Part shown: positions 55,735 through 64,000 of the stretch, piece by piece
Numbering within the stretch: position 1 is the first letter of the stretch
Layout: each line of letters opens with the position of its first letter
NCBI GenBank assembly: GCA_014529385.2
Contig: CM043971.1
Span: forward strand, 28,475,709 to 28,539,708
Source of the DNA: Adiantum capillus-veneris
Lineage: Eukaryota; Streptophyta; Polypodiopsida; Polypodiales; Pteridaceae
Length of the DNA: 64,000 nt
Direction of reading: 5' to 3'
Notes under the pieces: generated by a model
What the model was told of the DNA's origin: nothing
Database searches by the model: none
Seen by the model: only the letters and a program-made list of their open reading frames with translations
Made by a program: the position numbers and the translations under genes

Positions 55735-56540
55735 AAATTTAAATCAAATATTAACATTTTTTCTATCCTAAGGGGAAAACAAAGCTAGAAAATGCAAAAA
55801 GAAGGGTGGCCACAAGGGCGCACAGATGGCCCATCCAGCAGTTCTGGATGGCTCACCTGTGCGCCCTTGTGGCCACCCTTTTTTTTGCATTTTCTAGCTT
55901 TGTTTGCCCGTTATTATAGCAAAAATGTTAATAGTTGATGAAACCAGATGTTTCTGCAGCATGAGACTAGATTTTTATATTGTCCAATGTGATTTGGCCT
56001 TTTGGTGCAGGGAACTAGTAATTTGAGTTGAAGAAAGGCATAATGTGCTTGAAAAGTTAAATTTTAGATTCATCTCACCTTTTTCCAGGGTCTTAGAGTG
56101 CAACAATAGCCTAATTATGCAAAAAAAGGGTGGCCACAAGGGCGCACAGATGGCCCATCCAGCAGTTTTGGATGGCTCACCTGCGCGCCCTTGTGGCCAC
56201 CCTTTTTTTTCAATTTTCTAGATTTTTTTGCCCCTTAGGATAGCAAAAATGTTAATATTTGATGAAACTAGATGTTTATGCAACATGAGACTAGATTTTT
56301 ATACTGTCCAATGTGATTTGCCCTTCTGGTGCTGGGAACTAGTAAGTTGAGTTGAAGGAAGGCATAATGTGCTTGAAAAGTTAAATTTTAGGTTCATCTC
56401 ATCTTTTCCAGGGTCCTGGAGTGCAACAATAGTCTAATTATGCAAAAAAAGGGTGGCCACAAGGGCGCGCAGATGGCCCATCTAGCAGTTTTGGATGGCT
56501 CACCTGCGCGCCCTTGTGGCCACCCCTTTTTTTGCATTAT
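55735..56540. repeat. Tandem foldback array, about 324-bp period
   Basis: Three hairpin units, with their GGGTGGCCACAAGGGCGC arms starting at 55804, 56128 and 56451 (periods 324 and 323). Each arm pairs with GCGCCCTTGTGGCCACCC after a 7-nt loop region. The stem is 23 bp perfect, then about 9 bp with one mismatch. In the first unit the inverted repeat is far longer: arms of about 90 bp span 55740-55830 and 55837-55935, extending through the GCTAGAAAATGC, TTAACATTTT and ATCAA blocks. The 240-bp spacers between hairpins are also repeated. GC-rich arms in an A/T-rich setting. Confidence 0.85.
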
Positions 56541-59261
56541 ATGGCCTTGTATGCACCCTAGGATACCAATTTTATTTTAGATTAAGTGAAAGAAAATCTT
56601 TATGCAACGTGACACTAAAAATTCCACTTATTTTCACTCATATGTAATCAGAGTCCCCCCCCCCCCTCCCCTTCTTTGTGTTCAAAAATCTGGAGCATTC
56701 ACTATGTAAAATTTTCCTATATCACGTGCGTTCAACAGAGTGGACTAAAAGTACCCCTTATAGGCTTTATTTACACATGTTTTTGCAACTTTACAAGAAT
56801 ATAAAATCCCTTTTTTTGAACACATGTGCTATGCTACATATACTTTAATGAACTCCCCATGTAAAAGGCCTCACAAATCCTGTGCACTAAACATTCAACA
56901 CTAGAAATCAACCAAACAAGGAGCCAATTTTTACTTCCTTGTGTCCACCTAGTGTTCTTGGGAATGTTTTGGTTAAGCCATTTCTTTGGTATTTGAAACC
57001 ACATGTGACCCCTATTGTTATAGTATCCAACCAAAGGTTTCTTGATTGGCAGTTTACATAGGCTCGAGTGGTACATATCTTCTATGTTAACAATGCATGT
57101 ATCTATAATTTATGTTTAGAATTTCTCTATCGAAATGAGCTACATGGTAAAAATCAAATCTGGAATTTAACAGTTAAGTTCACAAGGTGATAGCTATTGG
57201 TATCATCTTTAGAAATACGAAAGAAATAGCTACCAATAGCTAATGAATAGGGATATTTAAGAAGATTTCATACCAAAAACTTATCAACACTACTCAAAAA
57301 GGTGGAGACTCAAAGGATTTACAATATATGTATGATGAAATAAGAATCAATAATAAGTCACCCCTATACATAGACACCTCCATCTCAAGTTGTCTTTTCT
57401 CTAAGTCAAGCTTGGCATATGCATAGTATGGAAGCAATAACATGTTGGAAAGTAGGAATTTAGCTTTCTCAACTTGTGAAACGTTGCTAATGATATATGT
57501 TCAACATCCCCAAATGAGGACATCTTGACAAAGGTTATGATCCACTTTAATAAGAATAACCATTAATGATTAAACTGAAATCAAAATATTGCTTGAATTT
57601 CTTCAAGGTGGAGTGATTAAGACTTGAGACTTACAGGAAAATCAAAATATCCATAAAGGTCAACAATATTTCTCAAATCTCTATGAAACTCCAGTAATCT
57701 AAATTAAATACTCTCACTCAATGCGGCACCATTTAACAAAAAAAATATTTATATTGCATTTATAGAGGAATCCAGCCTCATGAAAAATAATTACAAATGG
57801 AGACAATGCTGGTGCTGTTAGCTTCTCTTACAAGTATTTGTCTCCCTCATCTAGAGATTCATATGCACTTGAGTATTTGTGTGTCTATGACACTAAGGAA
57901 GGTAGTAGTACTATATGGATGGCTTCTCTAAGAGCTCCTAGAGAGTCCCTATTGGTTCAAGATTCTACAAAAATCCTACTATTCTTATCAAAATCTTTTA
58001 ACATGGTAGTGAAAGGTTCCTCAAGGAGCAAAAATAAAGTGATTTCCATCTCTACACATGGTTGCTTGCTCATGTCCTCTCAAAACAAGTTGACTCTGTA
58101 AGTAAACAATAGATTATGTGAGCACAAAGTTATAAAGTACAAAATGATATCATTCCAATAATCTAATGAAAATTATACGAAGAATAAACTATAAGAAAAA
58201 TCTTTGATGATGCTCCATAGATAACACAGCTTACTTGCATTGTGAGACTCAAATCACATGCTACACAACTATAGATGGCGCAGCGACTCCCATCAACAAA
58301 ATAGCACTACCCACTGTTATGAGGTGTGAAGCCTAAACCTTGAAAGCCATAAAGAGGTTAATTCTCTCCAGCATGATAAACTTAAAGATGGAGATGATGT
58401 TAATCTCTGAATGTAAGCTACAAGGCTAGTTTTCTTACCATTCTATCTTTATGTTGGAGATGAACCCTTGTAATGCCCACACAATATTCACACCTCCTAT
58501 TATTTTGGTATGCAACTCATGTGAGCTCATACTTTTTCCACCTTCCGGAGTAGAGGTTTCTATGTAGTGTGAGTGAATGAAAGTAGAAGGAGTAGAATCT
58601 TGTTTCATGTTGTAATGGAGGTGAGAGAAGGGAGAGGAGCTAGCTTGGTGTGAAACTATGTGGTGGGCAAGGGGAAGAGATGGAGGAGGAGCTTTCTTGG
58701 TGCTACAATGGAGGTGGGAGAAAGCTAGTAGAGAGATAATGATGGACTATAGGGGGTGCATGTGGTTGTTGCAGCAATGGAGAGCTTAGAAAATGGTTTG
58801 TAGAGAGAGAAAATCACTTTTTAGCTATAGAATAGGTTTGGAAAGACTTTGGAGGGTGAAAATGATGTTTTTATTTGTTTTTAAAAGAATTCAATTTTTT
58901 GGATTTTTAGTGCACGGTTTTTACTTTTGGAGGTCAAAAATACTTTTTTGACCATGAAATAGGTTTGGGAACCTTTTAAGGAGGGAAAACTTGAAATTTG
59001 ATTTTTTAAAAAAAATTTGCAATTTTTAGTGTATTTTTAAATCCGGGCCAAAAAGTGGGGGAAAAGTGGTCAAAGTGGTCTCCCCCCCCCCCCCCCCCTT
59101 CCCCCTAGCCACCTCCCTTACCTTCTCACTAGGTAAGAGGCCATTAAGAGGTGTAAGGCTACCTTGTCCCCCTATTTTTTTGAGGGTATAGAGTGTGTCC
59201 ACCACCCTCTTCCTATTGGCTGGCCTCTAATTAACTTTAATCTCAAAGGGCCCCTAGAGGG
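56541..59261. other. No gene recognised
   Basis: A/T-rich, with C runs at 56657-56667 and about 59082-59098. The small frame at 57838-58101 has no motif. Confidence 0.35.
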
Positions 59262-59279
59262 TTCATATTTTTCCTAATG

Positions 59280-59656
59280 CCATCAAGCGGTTAAATGTGG
59301 CTGGTGCATTGGTCAAGCCAAAAGGCATGACAATGTACTCATAAAGACCAAATGTAGTGCAAAATGTGGTCTTTACAATGTCTTGATCAACTATCCTTAT
59401 TTGATGGTAGCCACTTTTTAGGTCAATCCTATTGAAGTAGGTCGACCCTTGTAGCTTATCAAATAGGTCTTCTACCCGTGGAACGGAAAACCTTTTTTTG
59501 ATAGTGATCCTATTTAGTGCTCTATAGTCAACACACATACGATATGTGCCGTCTTTCTTTTGCACTAATAGCATGGGTGAACAAAATGGAGATGAGCTAG
59601 GCCTAACCATGTCCTTGTCAACTAACTCATGCACTTGCCACTGATAGCCAGTTTTC
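59280..59656 (-). pseudogene. Gypsy reverse transcriptase, first half
   Basis: Minus-strand frame with HELVDKDMVRPSSSPFCSPM, KKDGTYRMCVDYRALNRITI (the VDYRxLN motif), VEDLFDKLQGSTYFNRIDLK with the first catalytic Asp, and MPFGLTNAPATFNRLM, ending exactly at the 59280 junction. The next RT residues are found at 51711 on the far side of the 7.57-kb insertion. Sequence beyond about 59650 is unrelated and GC-rich, so protease and gag are missing. Confidence 0.9.
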
Positions 59657-60002
59657 AAAACCGCGGCCGCAAGAACCAACCTCAATCGGGAGGAGCACAA
59701 TACTAAGAAAACGATAAAAAACATGGTTTTTTTTACATTCACCACCCCCCTCCTATGCTTGCCTACGGCGGGCCGCCTCTCAGTTTGGCCACACCCCTCC
59801 ATTATCACCAGAGGACACCTCCTCACTCTCCTGCTCGGCTCCGCCAAACCCACTGACAAGTGCAAAGCGCGACACGGACCCCGACGGCCTCGAAAACACC
59901 AGGAGCCGATGCACGCCACAAGCCGGCCATGGTGAAGTGAACCAGGGACACCACCTAGCTTTGAGCGGCTAGGAAGCGGACAACGGTGATTGGAGATATC
60001 AC

Positions 60003-60005
<3 letters not shown>
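59657..60005. other. GC-rich segment of unknown origin
   Basis: GC-rich stretch with an AACCGCGGCCGC block at about 59660, unlike its A/T-rich neighbours. Open on the minus strand in phase with the RT fragment, but the translation has no domain. Probably the flank into which the RT was truncated. Confidence 0.4.

Positions 60006-60080
<75 letters not shown>
60006..60080. repeat. GA microsatellite
   Basis: Uninterrupted AG repeat of about 75 bp. Confidence 0.95.
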
Positions 60081-62331
<2,251 letters not shown>

Positions 62332-62345
62332 TTAGCCCTCCCCTG
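62332..62345 (-). other. Polypurine tract of right-edge gypsy element
   Basis: On minus this reads CAGGGGAGGGCTAA, then TGATAGCC begins the LTR. The same junction occurs at 29535. Confidence 0.6.
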
Positions 62346-62359
62346 TTGGCTAAAGGTAT

Positions 62360-63691
62360 TCATGCCTCTAGCCCTACCTCTAATTCTTTAGTCGCAAAAT
62401 TGGAGGGTTCTCCCTCTTCTGGAATATCTAGCATGAACTCTGGATCAAACGTTAGGAAATACCTCTTTAGCCTCCATCCATTGACTCTAGTCTTGTGAAT
62501 TCTCCCATCTGCTTCCATCAACTGATAACTTCCATTGTCGTAGTGCCTTTTGACAATGAATGGTCCTTCCTATCTGGGTTGAAATTTCTTGTCCTTCCTG
62601 GTGTCAAATCTGTTGTCGTATCTTAATACTAACATGCCTTTTTCCAGGCCCTTTTCCTTAAGCCCTTGATTGAAGGTGAGCTGGCCTCGCTTTTTTTGTG
62701 TTGCATAGTGATTGATTTCATCTTCCCTATCTAGTTGGAGCCTTTCTAGATCTAGGATGTGGTTGCAAAGATTCACAATTAGGCACTGTAACTGGCTAGC
62801 CATGAATCGTAAGCTGACTATCTGTACCTCAATGGGTAGAATGGCCTCCTTTCCATAAACTAGATGGAAAGAGGTGAAACCTAATGATGTTCGGAATGTC
62901 GTTCGGTAGGCCCATAGAGTGGCCATGAGATGTTTATCCCAGTCACATGTGTGGTTATTCACCTGCTTTGTGATGATTTTATAGATCATTTCGTTTACCT
63001 TTTCCACTAGGCCATTGCACTGTGGATAGTATGGTGTGGAATGTCTACGTGTAATGCCTAACTTTTTCATCAGTTCTCCCACCAGATCGCCTCTGAAACC
63101 TGGTCCCCTATCAGATATTATCTCAAGAGGAGTGCCAAAACGGTAGCAGATGTGCTCAAATATGAACTTTGCTACCACTTGGGCTGTAATGCGGGTGGTG
63201 GCTGCTACTTCTGCCCATCGGGTCATGTAGTCTACACCAACTAGAATGTATAGTTTACCTAATTGGGCCCTTGGTAGAGGACCAATTGCATCTATCCCCC
63301 GTTTCTCAAACGGACCATATGAGATGATAGGAGTCCGTGGCTCATAGGTTAGTGTGCAATCACTGGCCACTTGACAAGCCTTGCATGTTTTACACCAATG
63401 ATACACATCCCTGTTCAAACTAGGCCAAGAGTATCCTACCTGTAGAATCTTCCTACTGGTGATATCTAAAGCAAAATGACCGCCGCAGACACCATCATGG
63501 CAACTTGAGATTACCTCCGTGATCTCATTGGAGGTTGGTACTTGCCTTAGAATCTGATCATTGCCTTTACAATACAAGTGGTTGTTTACAAGGCGGTATC
63601 TTGTAGCCTTCCTTACTAGCCACAGTTTCTGGACCCTAGTGTACCCTTCAGGACATTCTCCTGTATCTAAGAAGTTGATGATCTTAGGCAT
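62360..63691 (-). pseudogene. Integrase of a Tat-like gypsy element, one nonsense codon
   Basis: The frame from 63691 contains the zinc-binding domain (CHDGVCGGHFALDITSRKIL, HWCKTCKACQVA) and the full DDE core: Asp in GIDAIGPLPRAQLGK, Asp in IISDRGPGFRGDLVGEL, Glu in YPQCNGLVEKVNEMI. It also has TLWAYRTTFRTSLGFTSFHL and the start of the C-terminal domain (KGMLVLRYDNRFDTRKDKKF). A TAG at about 62568 replaces an expected Trp codon. The same frame then continues EGPFIVKRHYDNGSYQLMEA and TRVNGWRLKRYF to a stop at 62360-62362, just before the polypurine tract. Apart from that codon it looks intact. Confidence 0.85.
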
Positions 63692-64000
63692 AGCATCACT
63701 ACCTTGAAAGAGGGTAGTTTTAGTTTAATTGCCCCTATGGGAACATCTTGTATCTTTCCCTTGGCTAGAGCGTCTGCCTCCTGATTTTTTGTCTTGGGGA
63801 CATGAAATAAGTGCACTGCTTCAAACTTTCTTAATTGATCCTTAACTTGGCGAAGTTGAACAAGTAAAACCTGATTTTTACAAACCCAAGTGTCGTTTAT
63901 CTTCTTTATCAAAAGCAGAGCATTGCCAAACACATTTAGGTGTTGAATCCCTTGCAAAATACACTGTTCTAATCCAAGAATTAAAGCTGCATAGTCTGCT
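63667..64000 (-). pseudogene. RNase H C-terminal part of the right-edge gypsy element
   Basis: Minus-strand frame NVFGNALLLIKKINDTWVCK, then HLFHVPKTKNQEADALAKGK, the end of an RNase H domain (ADALAK) joined to integrase. Its start lies beyond the window. It overlaps the integrase frame by a few codons in another phase, so a frameshift lies near 63680. Placement directly before integrase fits the second RNase H of Tat-lineage elements. Confidence 0.7.

Larger units (their letters stand above)
51712..59279. mobile_element. 7.57-kb insertion with inverted-repeat ends, inside a gypsy RT
   Basis: The ends are inverted repeats. Plus strand from 51709 reads CATTAGGAGAAATATGGA, and minus strand from 59279 reads CATTAGGAAAAATATGAA (16 of 18 match), with weaker similarity (GGGGC, TTAAT blocks) for another 25 bp. 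CCAT lies directly outside each end (51708-51711 and 59280-59283) and occurs once in the reconstituted RT codons, consistent with a 4-bp target duplication. The gypsy RT reads in phase across the site once the segment is ignored. No recognised transposase is inside. The superfamily is unknown: the ends are not TG...CA, and no 8- or 9-bp duplication typical of hAT or Mutator was seen. Confidence 0.6.

Noticed and set aside
51712-59279. LTR retrotransposon or Helitron as the 7.57-kb insertion
   Set aside because: Ends are inverted rather than direct repeats, not TG...CA. No TC...CTRR termini or A/T target junction of a Helitron.

Overview
The window is nuclear DNA of a land plant. It holds no confidently recognised host gene, no rRNA or tRNA gene and no prokaryotic feature. 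The plant assignment rests on the mobile elements: Ty3/gypsy elements with plant-type primer sites (tRNA-Asp-like), a Ty3 pol with an extra archaeal-type RNase H (Tat/Athila-like), a chromodomain gypsy element, a Ty1/copia element with an initiator-Met primer site, a CACTA-like TIR element, and very long GA/CT, CA/TG and C/G simple repeats. The species cannot be told from the sequence. A large repeat-rich genome is likely; this is inference.

Layout, left to right. 1-2.3 kb: interior and LTR-like end of a minus-strand element, with a perfect 20-bp palindrome recurring about every 280 bp. 2.8-3.43 kb: an unrecognised minus-strand coding segment broken at a G13 run. 4.95-9.13 kb: element B, a pol-less LTR retrotransposon inserted in a CT tract (TSD TCTCT). 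9.13-9.53 kb: compound microsatellites. 9.73-10.18 kb: an array of about ten 25-bp palindromes, continuing at 19.59 kb. Between the two parts lies element A (10180-19592), an old minus-strand Tat-like gypsy element that landed inside one palindrome unit. 19.83-20.39 kb: a candidate two-exon gene. 22.35-24.60 kb: a gag-only copia element (TSD CTTCC). 26.4-26.9 kb: a gypsy integrase fragment with an internal duplication.

29944-39324 is the most striking unit. It is a young LTR retrotransposon with TSD TACGA, a tRNA-Asp-like PBS, a polypurine tract and LTRs about 1% diverged. It carries one intact 1726-codon Gag-protease ORF and a 143-codon second ORF, but no reverse transcriptase, RNase H or integrase. 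It presumably depends on enzymes supplied by another element.

42.5-45.65 kb is a degenerate gypsy copy whose RNase H is followed by a coiled-coil ORF instead of integrase. 49.4-59.65 kb is one minus-strand chromodomain gypsy pol. Its reverse transcriptase is split at a single codon by a 7.57-kb segment (51712-59279) with inverted-repeat ends and a CCAT duplication. That segment itself contains a 1.32-kb CACTA-like element and three tandem hairpin units. The right edge (62332-64000) holds a nearly intact integrase of another Tat-like gypsy element that runs out of the window.

The region is therefore a nest of insertions into older elements and repeats. The best candidates for something undescribed are the Gag-protease-only element, the palindrome arrays at 0.2-1.1 and 9.7-10.2 kb, the foldback tandem array at 55.7-56.5 kb, and the 7.57-kb TIR segment.
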